Positions 11,509 through 20,155 of a stretch of DNA of 64,000 bases are shown here, piece by piece. The stretch lies in assembly GCA_017795105.1 (NCBI GenBank), contig CP051247.1, positions 3,802,001 through 3,866,000 of the forward strand. The letters are read 5' to 3'. The stretch's first letter is position 1, and the number at the start of each line of letters is the position of its first letter. Both the position numbers and the translations under genes were made by a program. The notes beneath the pieces were generated by a model that was given only the letters and a program-made list of their open reading frames with translations, had not been told where the DNA came from and did no database searches. Source of the stretch: Planctomycetaceae bacterium (lineage in GTDB: Bacteria; Planctomycetota; Planctomycetia; Planctomycetales; Planctomycetaceae).

Positions 11509-12564
11509 TTACAGGATATCGAGCGTCGTCTTGGGTGGTTTGGCGAAAAACTGCTTTGCCGCCTGCAGAGCGACTTCAGAGGCGACTGCTTCCAAGCGTT
11601 CCCGGGTGGCCGACTCTTCGGCAAACAGGCTTTTGATCCGGCTTTCGTCGCAGCGAATGCGGATATTGGCATCGGTCGGGATTTCGCCAAGGAAAGGAAT
11701 CCCCTTTTCATTGGCCGTTTCTTCTGCTCCGCCCCGGCCGAAGATATCTCCGGTCATGTTCTCGACCATGCCGAGAATGGGAATGTTGACCTTCTGGTAC
11801 ATGCCGATCGCCTTCACGGCATCGAGCAGAGCGACCTTCTGCGGTGTGCAAACAACGACCGCTCCCGCCAGAGACATCATCTGAGACAAAGTCAGCGCGA
11901 CGTCGCCAGTGCCGGGAGGCATGTCGACGATCAGGTAATCGAGGTCGCCCCAGTGAGTTTCGGAGACGAACTGGGTGAGCAACTTGTGCAGCATCGGTCC
12001 ACGCCAGATGACTGCTTCTTCTTCCGGCACCAGAAAGCCGATCGACATGACCGACAGGCCATCGTGCTCGACGGGATGAATCCGCTGGACCACCGAGCCA
12101 TCCTTGTTGAGATGCTCGCGGACTTCCGGCTTGCCGGTCGCTCCGGTCAGGTGTGGAATACTCGGCCCGTAAACATCAGCATCGAGCAGGCCGACTTTGG
12201 CTCCGAGGGATTGCAGTCCGTATGCCAGCGATGCGGATACGGTGCTTTTGCCGACGCCGCCCTTGCCGCTGCCGACCGCGATCACGTTCTTGGCCCGGAG
12301 ACCAACCGTTCCGCCGGATTGTGGACCTTTCACATCCAGAGCGTAGGAGACATCGACATTCTGGACGTCCCCGCTCTTCACGCTCGCCGTGATGGCGTCC
12401 GTCAGCTTCTCCTGCAGACCGGCGCGGGGAAACGGAAGTTCGATCTCCACTCGAGCCGTGCCATTCTCGATCGAACAGGATCGGATGACCTTCAACGAGT
12501 CGAGCGAGCGGTCCAGGCCGGGAAAAGTAACCGATTTCAGCGAGTCGGGAATCTGCGAGGTCAT
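11509..12564 (-). CDS. Mrp/ApbC family Fe-S carrier ATPase
   Basis: P-loop ATPase of the Mrp/Nbp35 family, which carries Fe-S clusters to target proteins. Residues 1-80 match the MIP18-like domain found at the N-terminus of bacterial Mrp. Residues 93-115 carry the deviant Walker A GSGKGGVGKST and then KVGLLDADVYGPSIPHL; YLIVDMPPGTGD follows. The CxxC motif that binds the bridging cluster in many Mrp proteins is missing: the segment after VENM reads TGDIFGRGGAEETAN. Whether this branch binds clusters by other residues is unknown. It is the first gene of mrp-sufE-sufS. A possible promoter with a palindromic spacer lies at 12634-12663. Confidence 0.9.
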   Translation of the reverse strand: MTSQIPDSLKSVTFPGLDRSLDSLKVIRSCSIENGTARVEIELPFPRAGLQEKLTDAITASVKSGDVQNVDVSYALDVKGPQSGGTVGLRAKNVIAVGSGKGGVGKSTVSASLAYGLQSLGAKVGLLDADVYGPSIPHLTGATGKPEVREHLNKDGSVVQRIHPVEHDGLSVMSIGFLVPEEEAVIWRGPMLHKLLTQFVSETHWGDLDYLIVDMPPGTGDVALTLSQMMSLAGAVVVCTPQKVALLDAVKAIGMYQKVNIPILGMVENMTGDIFGRGGAEETANEKGIPFLGEIPTDANIRIRCDESRIKSLFAEESATRERLEAVASEVALQAAKQFFAKPPKTTLDIL

Positions 12565-12633
12565 TAAAAATCCGCTATGAAAATGCGTGCTTCCGGGGTT
12601 GAGACGATGCAGCCGCAGCGTCCGGCAACCTAC

Positions 12634-12663
12634 GTAATAACAAGGTCGGGGCCCCGATTACAA
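12634..12663 (-). promoter_or_regulatory. Candidate promoter of mrp-sufE-sufS with a palindrome in its spacer
   Basis: On the minus strand, TTGTAA (12658-12663) and TATTAC (12634-12639) are 18 nt apart, each matching the sigma-70 consensus at four of six positions. A perfect 12 bp palindrome TCGGGGCCCCGA (12646-12657) lies in the spacer, where a dimeric regulator could bind. It is about 70 bp upstream of the mrp start codon. This is sequence pattern only. Confidence 0.35.
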
Positions 12664-12718
12664 ATGCAGCAACGTCGATGGATCAGCCCCGCGACCCCCG
12701 GCTCTTCTTACGAGCAGC

Positions 12719-14215
12719 CTACGATTTCAGGATCGCATGGACCGGTGTTTGAGGGTTGACCCCGGTGAGCCGCATGTCGAGTCCCTGGGACTGGAACGTG
12801 AACCGGGAATGATCGATCCCCATACAGTGCAGGATCGTGGCATTCAGGTCGTGGATGTGAACCGGGTCTTTGACGACATTATAGCTGAAATCGTCGGTTT
12901 CCCCATGCACAATGCCGGGCTTCACGCCACCACCCGCCATCCAGACACAGAAGTTGCGAGGGTGGTGATCGCGGCCGTAGTTTTCGCGGGTCAGTTTCCC
13001 CTGACAGTAAACCGTTCGCCCGAATTCGCCACCCCAGACGACCAGAGTGTCGTCGAGCATGCCGCGTTCTTTCAGGTCCTGAATAAGGGCCCAGGCCGGC
13101 TGGTCGACGTCGCGACACTGATTGACGAGGTCGCGGGCGATATTGGCGTGCTGATCCCAGCCTCGGTGGAAGATCTGCACGAAACGGACATCCCGTTCGG
13201 CCATCCGGCGGGCCAGTAGACAGCTCGCGGCAAATGTCCCGGGCTTGGTGACATCCGGGCCGTATTTCTCAAGCGTTTCTTTCGATTCGTCTGATGTGTC
13301 GACCAGTTCCGGGACTGACGACTGCATGCGGAACGCCATCTCGGCCTGTTCGATGCGGGCTCGCGTCTGTGGATCGGCCCATTGAGAGTAGGCCTGCTCG
13401 TTGAGTTCGTTCATTCGATCGAGCATCCGCCGCCGCATTTCCCGATCGATGCCGTTCGGATTGGACAGGAACAGAACCGGATCCCCCTGCGATCGCAGTG
13501 AAACTCCCTGATGCCGCGTCGGGAGAAAGGCGGAACCCCACAGACGATTGTAGAGCGCCTGGGCTTCCGGACGTCCCGTCCATGAGGGAGTCATGACCAC
13601 GAAAGACGGGAGATTATCGTTAATGGAGCCGAGTCCGTAGCTGAGCCACGAGCCGAGACTGGCCCGACCGGGCAGCTGGTTGCCGGTGCAGATGTAGGTG
13701 ATCGCCGGATCGTGGTTGATGGCCTCGGTATTGACCGTCTTAATAATGGCCAGATCATCGACCATCTTCGCCGTGTACGGGAGGAGTTCGCTGACCCAGG
13801 CCCCCGACTGACCGTGCTGAGCAAACTCGAACTTCGAAGGAGCGATCGGGAGGGAACTCTGTCCCGAGGTCATTGTGGTAATCCGCTGCCCCTTCTGGAC
13901 GTCCGGCAGAGAACGAAGGTCCTTGTCGAACAGATCGTTGAGCTTCGGTTTGTAGTCGAGCGTGTCGATTTGCGAGGGGGCTCCGGCCATGAACAGGTAA
14001 ATGGCCCGTTTGGCTTTCGGAGCGAAGTGTGGCAGATCGGGAAGTCCCAAAGAGGAATCGGTGGGGGTATTCGCTGAGGCCGAACCTCCGAGCGAAGCCA
14101 GAGCAGCGGTTCCGAGACCGAGTGAGGCACGCCCGAAAAAATGGCGACGCGTTAGTTGAAGCCCCAGAGATTCGCGAAGCGTATCGCCGTCTCGTTGTGA
14201 CCAGAACGATTCCAT
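12719..14215 (-). CDS. DUF1501 family protein with Tat signal
   Basis: A sulfatase/alkaline-phosphatase-fold protein of the DUF1501 family, heavily expanded in planctomycetes and of unknown substrate. The N-terminus carries a twin-arginine signal (LTRRHFFGRASLGLG, then a hydrophobic stretch ending in SASANT). Later segments are typical of the family: AIYLFMAGAPSQIDTLDYKP, LLARRMAERDVRFVQIFHRG, WDQHANI, VVWGGEFGRT, YGRDHHPRNF and IHDLNATILHCMGIDH. GAGG precedes the ATG at 14215. In planctomycetes such genes commonly follow a DUF1549/DUF1553 cytochrome-type gene; here the upstream neighbour is an unrelated membrane-tethered protein 87 bp away, so it appears as an orphan. Length (498 aa) is normal. 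Confidence 0.9.
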   Translation of the reverse strand: MESFWSQRDGDTLRESLGLQLTRRHFFGRASLGLGTAALASLGGSASANTPTDSSLGLPDLPHFAPKAKRAIYLFMAGAPSQIDTLDYKPKLNDLFDKDLRSLPDVQKGQRITTMTSGQSSLPIAPSKFEFAQHGQSGAWVSELLPYTAKMVDDLAIIKTVNTEAINHDPAITYICTGNQLPGRASLGSWLSYGLGSINDNLPSFVVMTPSWTGRPEAQALYNRLWGSAFLPTRHQGVSLRSQGDPVLFLSNPNGIDREMRRRMLDRMNELNEQAYSQWADPQTRARIEQAEMAFRMQSSVPELVDTSDESKETLEKYGPDVTKPGTFAASCLLARRMAERDVRFVQIFHRGWDQHANIARDLVNQCRDVDQPAWALIQDLKERGMLDDTLVVWGGEFGRTVYCQGKLTRENYGRDHHPRNFCVWMAGGGVKPGIVHGETDDFSYNVVKDPVHIHDLNATILHCMGIDHSRFTFQSQGLDMRLTGVNPQTPVHAILKS

Positions 14216-14302
14216 GGAAGTACCTCGAACGAATTCGATTCAATAGCGATTTGAATATCTGCCACTGGCGAGGCCAGTGCGTCGAAAGTCGGAAGGGGCG
14301 GC

Positions 14303-14941
14303 TCAGCGGGGGATGATGATGTCGACCTCACAAAACTGGTGCGGCGTCTCGGCGTAGGCTTTGGCCATTGCCTGCAGGGTGCCCCACCGGGTTTTGTGAT
14401 TGGGACTCTCCAGCTTGGGCATTTCTGGCGGAAGTTTCAACAGCAAATCCTTACGGACCACCATTGCCCGCATCTTACGGGTGCGAACATTCCCTTCTGC
14501 TTCGTTCGTCAGACAGACCAGAAACGTGACCGGCGTTACTGGCAGGCCCGCTTCCTGGGCGATCTGCCCGGCGGAATACTTCTCGGAAATCTCGTTGAGC
14601 ACGGCGTTGAGAAAGTACCAGCAGTCGTCTTTCGGGATCGGAACAATCGGTTTGCCGGGAGCTGTTTTCAAAGCATGCGACTGCAGCGTCTTCACCGCAT
14701 GTTTATTGAGAAAGATCTCTTCGGCATCCTTTTCGATCAGGGTGCGGATGCGCAGCGTGCCATCGGTGATCTGGTTCAACGAGATGTTGAGCCGATCCAT
14801 AAACTCGCGTTTTGTCCAGTCGCGTCGTTCACGGCGTCGGCCGAAATACCAGCCGACCACCATGAAGGCAGCCGCCGTGAGGATTTTGATCCAGTGATCC
14901 TGCAACTCTTCGGAGATTGCACGAATAAACTCGGTCAGCAT
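14303..14941 (-). CDS. Membrane-tethered protein of unknown function
   Basis: 212 residues with one N-terminal transmembrane helix (residues about 18-34, ILTAAAFMVVGWYF) and then a positively charged stretch (GRRRERRDWTKREF) that predicts a cytoplasmic C-terminal domain. That ~170-residue domain is mixed helix and strand (MDRLNISLNQITDGTLRI; TPVTFLVCLTNEAEG; KMRAMVVRKDLLLKLPPE). I recognise no family. GGAG lies just before the ATG. It sits 19 bp downstream of queC and 87 bp upstream of the DUF1501 gene on the same strand, so it is probably co-transcribed with queC; no functional link is evident. Confidence 0.75.
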   Translation of the reverse strand: MLTEFIRAISEELQDHWIKILTAAAFMVVGWYFGRRRERRDWTKREFMDRLNISLNQITDGTLRIRTLIEKDAEEIFLNKHAVKTLQSHALKTAPGKPIVPIPKDDCWYFLNAVLNEISEKYSAGQIAQEAGLPVTPVTFLVCLTNEAEGNVRTRKMRAMVVRKDLLLKLPPEMPKLESPNHKTRWGTLQAMAKAYAETPHQFCEVDIIIPR

Positions 14942-14960
14942 GGAGAGCTCCGAAGCAGAA

Positions 14961-15644
14961 CTATTGATATTCGGCCGGATCGCTCAGCCCGGCTTCGGCG
15001 AAGCCCTGCAGTCGCAGCAGGCAGGCATCACACTGGCCGCATGCCCTGCCCTGCTCATCCGGATCGTAACAGGTGTGGGTCAGGCCGTAATCGACGCCGA
15101 GTTCGGTTCCCTTGCGAACGATGTCGGCTTTGGTCATGTGAATCAGCGGGGCATGAATCTTCCATTCTTCCCCTTCGACCCCCGACTTCGTTGCCAGCTG
15201 TGCCATGTGTTCAAATGCCTCGATGAAGGCCGGGCGACAGTCAGGATAACCACTGTAGTCGACGGCGTTGACGCCGATGAAGATATCGCAGGCCCCGACG
15301 CTTTCCGCCCAGCCCATAGCCAGAGAGAGGAACACGGTGTTGCGAGCCGGGACGTACGTCACCGGAATGCTGTCGTTCATTTCGTTGACCGACCGCAACT
15401 TTGGGACCGGGATGTCGGACGTTAGAGCTGATCCGCCGAAGGCCGCCACGTCGAGCGGGAGGACGACATGCTGTTTCACGCCGAATTTCTTCGAGAGCTT
15501 CCCGGCTGCATCGAGTTCGAAATCATGTCGCTGGCCATAGCTGAAGGAGAGAGCGTAGATTTCAAAGCCTTCAGATTTGGCAATCGCCAGTACGGTCGAC
15601 GAATCGAGTCCGCCGCTGAACAGAACTACGGCTTTACGATTCAT
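14961..15644 (-). CDS. queC: 7-cyano-7-deazaguanine synthase (queuosine pathway)
   Basis: Converts 7-carboxy-7-deazaguanine to preQ0 with ATP and ammonia, in the pathway to queuosine in tRNA. The PP-loop motif is near the N-terminus (LFSGGLDSSTVLAIAKSEG), then YALSFSYGQRH and the conserved YVPARNTVFLSLAMGWAE and IFIGVNAVDYSGYPDCR. The C-terminal zinc-binding cysteines are present in HTCYDPDEQGRACGQCDACL. The length (227 aa) is typical. GAGAGGA precedes the ATG. It is the first gene of a minus-strand run. No other queuosine gene lies in the window. Confidence 0.95.
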   Translation of the reverse strand: MNRKAVVLFSGGLDSSTVLAIAKSEGFEIYALSFSYGQRHDFELDAAGKLSKKFGVKQHVVLPLDVAAFGGSALTSDIPVPKLRSVNEMNDSIPVTYVPARNTVFLSLAMGWAESVGACDIFIGVNAVDYSGYPDCRPAFIEAFEHMAQLATKSGVEGEEWKIHAPLIHMTKADIVRKGTELGVDYGLTHTCYDPDEQGRACGQCDACLLRLQGFAEAGLSDPAEYQ

Positions 15645-15845
15645 GAAACGATCCTCTCAACGTGTCCAATGAGATCCGGCGGCTGGAGTGAGGCCGCAAA
15701 GTTTACCCAGTTTGACCAGCAGTTAACGACAGAAATGGAGTGAGCGGCTTATTCAGTATATCCGTTAAATTCGTGCGCCCACAACAGGGCGAACGGCCGA
15801 TCATGATGACAACCCGAACCCGACTGGGGAGGAGATTGCTTCATT

Positions 15846-16349
15846 ATGCCGTCACGAATTTTCGCCGCCATTCTACTTTGCGGAGCAGCCGTCGGTCTTT
15901 CCGGCTGTCAGTGCTACCGCGCGACCTGGCTGTATGCCGATGTCATCGATGCGATTGCTGATACAAAATGGAAGCTCGACCCGCTCTACGAGCCGGGACT
16001 CGATCTGAGCCGCATCGGAATGCCGGACTGGCAGCGATTCGGAATCAACCGTTTCCTCTGCCCATGTGCGGATGGACGTTGCTGCCCGCGTTGCCGTGGC
16101 TGCCGGAACGTCTATTATCCGGCCGAGTACCGGATGAAGTACTGGGCTTACCTGGCGGAAGAGGAAGCTGAAGCAGCCCGAGCAGGCTCGGCTGCCCTCG
16201 ATGGCGATCCCGAGCTGATGCCGGTTCCTGAAATGATTCCGCTGCCTGAACCCGCTGCCGATGTTCCGGAAGAGGCCAGCGAAGCGGTCCCGCAGGTGCC
16301 TGCCCCGGTTCCGGGAGCCGATGAACCGATCGAGGTTCCGGTCGAATAA
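15846..16349 (+). CDS. Putative lipoprotein, cysteine-rich, unknown function
   Basis: 167 residues with a lipoprotein signal peptide (MPSRIFAAILLCGAAVGLSG followed by the lipobox Cys). After the anchor comes a helical stretch (YADVIDAIADTKWKLDPLYE), then a Cys cluster (FLCPCADGRCCPRCRGCRNVYY; seven Cys in about 20 residues) that may bind metal or form disulfides, and an acidic, Pro/Glu-rich tail (residues 105-167). I do not recognise the family. GGGGAGGAG lies 10-18 bases before the ATG. It is divergent from queC. The compact Cys cluster is the only functional hint. Confidence 0.7.
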   Translation: MPSRIFAAILLCGAAVGLSGCQCYRATWLYADVIDAIADTKWKLDPLYEPGLDLSRIGMPDWQRFGINRFLCPCADGRCCPRCRGCRNVYYPAEYRMKYWAYLAEEEAEAARAGSAALDGDPELMPVPEMIPLPEPAADVPEEASEAVPQVPAPVPGADEPIEVPVE

Positions 16350-16621
16350 CCTCGCTTTTAGCCCCGTATCTTCGCTGATTTGACTTCGGTAGCAGGACCG
16401 GAGCCGCATCCGCTACACTGTCGGGCCGTCCGATCGGAACCGAACGCGTTGATGACGTCCGGCTGTCCTCGGGCAATCGGGGCTTTTCGTCTTCTCCGTC
16501 GAAAACTGGCCCCTACAATACAGGGTCGGGCAACATCGATGGTTGGAGAAGTGCGCAGGCGTCGCGTAAAGTTCCTTCAACGATTTGAAATGCGGTCGCT
16601 GAAAACAGTTGGAGGTTAAGC

Positions 16622-17779
16622 GTGGATCTGGATGCGTTACTGTCCGTGACGGGCGGCTGGCTCTCAGGGAAGGGTGAAGAGTCGGATGTGGTGGTTTCCA
16701 GTCGCATCCGACTGGCCCGCAATCTGGCGCAGTATCCGTTCCTCACCCGGACCGACGACCAGACCCGGCTCGAAATCGAACAGACGCTTCGCGATGCCGT
16801 CTCGCAGTTGCATCGCCGCGCTGCGGCCCGTTCTGAAGCCTCCGGAGAAGCGGCGTCCGACCGGAAGACCGGCAAGAACGACGACACGAACTGCTCCAGC
16901 CTGCATTACGACGACCTCGCTTTCATCGATGTCGAGGTTCTGTCCCGGATCGACCGTCAGTTTCTGATGGAACGACAGTTGATCAGCAGAGAACTCTCAG
17001 AAGCTTCGGGGCCGCGGGCGGTTGTTATTGGCAACAGTCAGCAGACCAGCGTGATGATCAACGAGGAAGATCATCTGCGAATGCAGATTCTCCGCAGCGG
17101 GTTCAATCTCGATGACTGCTGGAACGAGATGAATCGTCTCGACGACGCGATTGAATCGCAGGTCGCCTACGCCTTCCACGAACAATTCGGCTATCTGACC
17201 GCCTGTCCGACCAATGTCGGAACCGGAATTCGGGTCAGCGTGATGATGCACCTCCCTGCCCTGGTGCAGACGCGGGAGATTCAAAAAGTCTTCCAGGCGA
17301 TGCAGAAGATGGGGCTCGCCGTCCGCGGACTGTATGGCGAAGGCAGCCAGGCGATGGGGGACTTCTATCAGATCTCGAATCAGATCACGCTTGGCAAAAG
17401 CGAGGTCGAGATTATTGATATGATTCGCGATGTCGTCCCGAACATCATCAACTACGAACGTCGCGTCCGCAAAGCACTCGTTTCCGAGAGTCATCAGCAG
17501 CTCCACGACCAGGTGGCCCGCGCGTATGGCATTCTGCGAAACGCCCAGACAATCAGCTCCGAAGAAACGCTGCACCTGCTTTCCAGCCTGCGAATGGGCG
17601 TGAACCTGGGCCTGATCGATACGCCCGACCTGAGCCTGGCGAATGAACTGTTCATCCAGACTCAGCCGGCTCATCTGCAGAAACGCTACTCCCGCGAACT
17701 AAGCTCGGCCGAACGCAACACCGCCCGCGCCGGCTATCTCCGCGAACGCCTCTCCGAAGCCGAAGGCGATGAAGAGTAG
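16622..17779 (+). CDS. mcsB: Protein arginine kinase McsB (ATP:guanido phosphotransferase family)
   Basis: Phosphorylates arginine residues on proteins, which in Firmicutes marks them for ClpCP. The start is GTG at 16622, chosen because GGAGG lies five bases upstream and the family N-terminus follows. Conserved blocks are DVVVSSRIRLARNLAQYPF, VMINEEDHLRMQ, YLTACPTNVGTGIRVSVMMH, and the C-terminal RGLYGEGSQAMGDFYQISNQ. Between residues about 60 and 85 there is a low-complexity insertion rich in Ala, Arg and Ser. No McsA, CtsR or ClpC gene is adjacent. Downstream is the repeat array, not a gene. Family assignment is firm; target proteins are unknown. Confidence 0.92.
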   Translation: MDLDALLSVTGGWLSGKGEESDVVVSSRIRLARNLAQYPFLTRTDDQTRLEIEQTLRDAVSQLHRRAAARSEASGEAASDRKTGKNDDTNCSSLHYDDLAFIDVEVLSRIDRQFLMERQLISRELSEASGPRAVVIGNSQQTSVMINEEDHLRMQILRSGFNLDDCWNEMNRLDDAIESQVAYAFHEQFGYLTACPTNVGTGIRVSVMMHLPALVQTREIQKVFQAMQKMGLAVRGLYGEGSQAMGDFYQISNQITLGKSEVEIIDMIRDVVPNIINYERRVRKALVSESHQQLHDQVARAYGILRNAQTISSEETLHLLSSLRMGVNLGLIDTPDLSLANELFIQTQPAHLQKRYSRELSSAERNTARAGYLRERLSEAEGDEE

Positions 17780-17787
17780 CCGGAGTC

Positions 17788-18708
17788 GTAGCGGCGGCAT
17801 CCTGCCGCCGAATGGACGTGCCAGCATCAAGGGCGTCCTACGTCAGAAGACCGGTCCGTCTTTCCGCGTCGACGTCGAGAGACTTCACTTCCGTTGTGTG
17901 ACGGCGGACGCACAATCGGCGGCAGGATGCCGCCGGTACGGGAGTGGAAGCGTTTGACGTGGCCGAGGAACAGCTTCGTAGCGGCGGCATCCTGCCGCCG
18001 AATGGACGTGGCCAGCATCAAGAGCGTCCCTTGTCAGAAGCCCGCTCCGTCTTTGCGCCTTGACGTCTAGAGACTTCACTTCCGTTGTGTGACGACGGAC
18101 GCACAATCGGCGGCAGGATGCCGCCGGTGCGGGGGTGGAAGCCGTTTGACGTGGCCGAGGGACAGCTTCGTAGCGGCGGCATCCTGCCGCCGAATGGACG
18201 TGCCAGCATCAGGGGCGTCCCTTGTCAGAAGACAGCTCTGTCTTTCCGCGTCGATGTCTAGAGACTTCACTTCCGTTGTGTGACGGCGGACGCACACTCG
18301 GCGGCAGGATGCCGCCGGTACGGGAGTGGAAGCCGTTTGACGGGGCCGAGGGACAGCTTCGTAGCGGCGGCATCCTGCCGCCGAATGGACGTGGCCAGCA
18401 TTGAGGGCGTCCACTTGTCGGAAGACCGCTCCATCTTACCGCGTTGACGTCTAGAGACTTCACTTCCGTTGTGTGACGACGGACGCACAATCGGCGGCAG
18501 GAATGCCGCCGGTACGGGAGTGGAAGCCGTTTGACGTGGCCGAGGGACAGCTTCGTAGCGGCGGCATCCTGCCGCCGAATGGACGTGGCCAGCATCAAGA
18601 GCGTCCCTTGTCAGAAGCCCGCTTCATCTTTCCGCGTTGACGTCTAGAGACTTCACTTCCGTTGTGTGACGACGGACGCACAATCGGCGGCAGGATGCCG
18701 CCGGTACG
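17788..18708. repeat. Array of five ~190 bp tandem repeats with inverted palindromic ends
   Basis: Units begin with GTAGCGGCGGCATCCTGCCG at 17788, 17978, 18170, 18361 and 18555, spaced 190-194 bp. Each unit has a forward palindrome (GGCGGCA-TCC-TGCCGCC) at its left end. About 120 bp later comes its inverse (GGCGGCA-GGA-TGCCGCC) in a near-mirror 30 bp context, so a ~150 bp core is bounded by terminal inverted repeats and joined to the next by a ~40 bp linker. Internal sequence (GAGACTTCACTTCCGTTGTG) is highly conserved. The fourth unit has one extra A in its right palindrome. The array fills the space between the convergent mcsB and ATPase genes. Open frames through it shift between units because the period is not a multiple of three, so it is non-coding. 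It resembles a non-autonomous (MITE/REP-like) element amplified in tandem. Confidence 0.9.
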
Positions 18709-18742
18709 AGGCAGGTATGTCGCCGGGTGTGGAGCGTTTGTT

Positions 18743-20011
18743 CTAAGCCGAGAAGGCGAGGACGCGGTGAAGTTCTTCGATCGTGGTCACGCCGGCAAGG
18801 ACTTTGTTTTTGGCGGCCTGTTCGAGAGTAATCATGCCGCGTTCCACGGCCAGTCGCTGCAGTTCGCGGGCCGATTTGTTCTTCAGAATCGCCTCGCGAA
18901 TCTCGCTGTCGACGGTCAGGACTTCGAACACGCCGGTTCGTCCGCTGAAGCCGGTGTGGAAGTTGCAATCGGCAGGAACGCCGCGTTTCAGCGTGACGGT
19001 TTCTGCCTGATCGTGCGGGATCCCCAGGAATTCACAGGCGGCCTGGTCCGGGTGATATTCTTCGTTGGCTTCCGTACAGACCTTGCGGAGCAGACGTTGC
19101 GAGATCACGCAGTTCACACTGTCAGCGATGAACATTGGGGGGATGCCGAAGTCGCGGAAGACGTCGATTGTCGCCGTGGTTTCATTGGCGTGCAGCGTGC
19201 TGAGCACTCGAATCCCGGTCAGGCCGGCTCGAACTGCGATGTGAGCCGTTTCCGGATCGCGAATTTCGCCGACCATGATGACGTCGGGGTCCTGTCGGAG
19301 GACGCCGCGAAGCGCTTCGGCGAAGCTGAAGTCGATCTTCTGTTCCACCTGAATCTGGTTGACGCCATCCATGCGACGTTCGACCGGATCTTCAATGGTG
19401 ATCAGGCTCCGCATCGGATCGTTGAGCAGATTGAGGCAGCTGTACATGGTCGTGCTCTTCCCCGAACCGACCGGGCCGACGCTCAGGATCATTCCATACG
19501 GGGAGTTGATCTGCTTTTTGATCTTCTCGGTCTGAATGCTTTCGAGGCCGAGCTGCTCCAGAGAGACGAAGTCGGCGGAGTTCGGCATCAGTCGGAGCAC
19601 GAGCCGTTCGCCGTAGAGCGTGGGGCCGCCACCGACGCGAATATCTCGCTTTCCTTTGAGGACGGCGTTCGAGATATGACCGTCCTGGGCATAACGGCGT
19701 TCGGTGATATCCATCCCGGCCATCAGTTTGAGGCGGGAGATCACCTGCGAAGTCATTGCCGGCGAAAGCTGAAGAATGTCGTGCAGAATGCCATCGACTC
19801 GCAGGCGGATGCGGAGACCATCGGGCCGGGGATCGAAGTGAATGTCGGTCGCGCCCAGTTCGAAGGCTCGTTCGAGCAGCAGGTCAACCAGCGGACCGGG
19901 ACCGACGACATCGATCAGGCTGCGGAGTTCTTCCTGCAGCGCTTTCTGACGAACTTCCCCGCCGGGGTGAGTGAATCCATCCTCAGTTTCAACGGACTGC
20001 TCATTGCTCAT
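18743..20011 (-). CDS. Short GspE/PilB-type secretion ATPase
   Basis: Type II secretion/type IV pilus ATPase family. I start it at ATG 20011 because AAAGGAG lies eight bases upstream; a GTG at 20020 is an alternative. The protein starts almost directly with the N2 domain (LLLERAFELGATDIHFDP). The catalytic domain follows, with Walker A GPVGSGKSTT, an Asp box (TIEDPVERRMDGV), Walker B (VIMVGEIRDPETAHI) and the His box (LSTLHANETTATID). The usual N1 domain is missing. The tetracysteine zinc site is degenerate, with one Cys near KVCTEAN and one in PADCNFHTG. Length is 422 aa against about 500-600 for full GspE. It follows a STAS-domain gene on the same strand (144 bp). A second, membrane-anchored member is at 59965. 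Confidence 0.9.
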   Translation of the reverse strand: MSNEQSVETEDGFTHPGGEVRQKALQEELRSLIDVVGPGPLVDLLLERAFELGATDIHFDPRPDGLRIRLRVDGILHDILQLSPAMTSQVISRLKLMAGMDITERRYAQDGHISNAVLKGKRDIRVGGGPTLYGERLVLRLMPNSADFVSLEQLGLESIQTEKIKKQINSPYGMILSVGPVGSGKSTTMYSCLNLLNDPMRSLITIEDPVERRMDGVNQIQVEQKIDFSFAEALRGVLRQDPDVIMVGEIRDPETAHIAVRAGLTGIRVLSTLHANETTATIDVFRDFGIPPMFIADSVNCVISQRLLRKVCTEANEEYHPDQAACEFLGIPHDQAETVTLKRGVPADCNFHTGFSGRTGVFEVLTVDSEIREAILKNKSARELQRLAVERGMITLEQAAKNKVLAGVTTIEELHRVLAFSA

Positions 20012-20155
20012 GGTGTCCACTCCTTTGCGTTCAGGATTATTCGCCGTGTGATCGACGTTTCAGTGCGATGATTTCCCGGTGTCATCGTCGACGGTGATGA
20101 AGACCATTTTCACGAATTCTTAAGCTCTCGATAATTCCCGGGGAATTCCTTCGGC

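Noticed and set aside
11185..12567. 460-codon plus-strand frame across sufE and mrp
   Set aside because: Antisense to two genes with unmistakable catalytic motifs; Arg/Ser-rich with no domain.
17827..18598. Several minus-strand open frames of 60-130 codons with repeated motifs such as VRRHTTEVKSLD
   Set aside because: They are the repeat array read in shifting frames. The 190-194 bp period breaks the frame between units, and there are no consistent start or ribosome sites.
17788..18708. CRISPR array
   Set aside because: Units are ~190 bp and nearly identical throughout, with no short repeats separated by unique spacers and no cas genes nearby.
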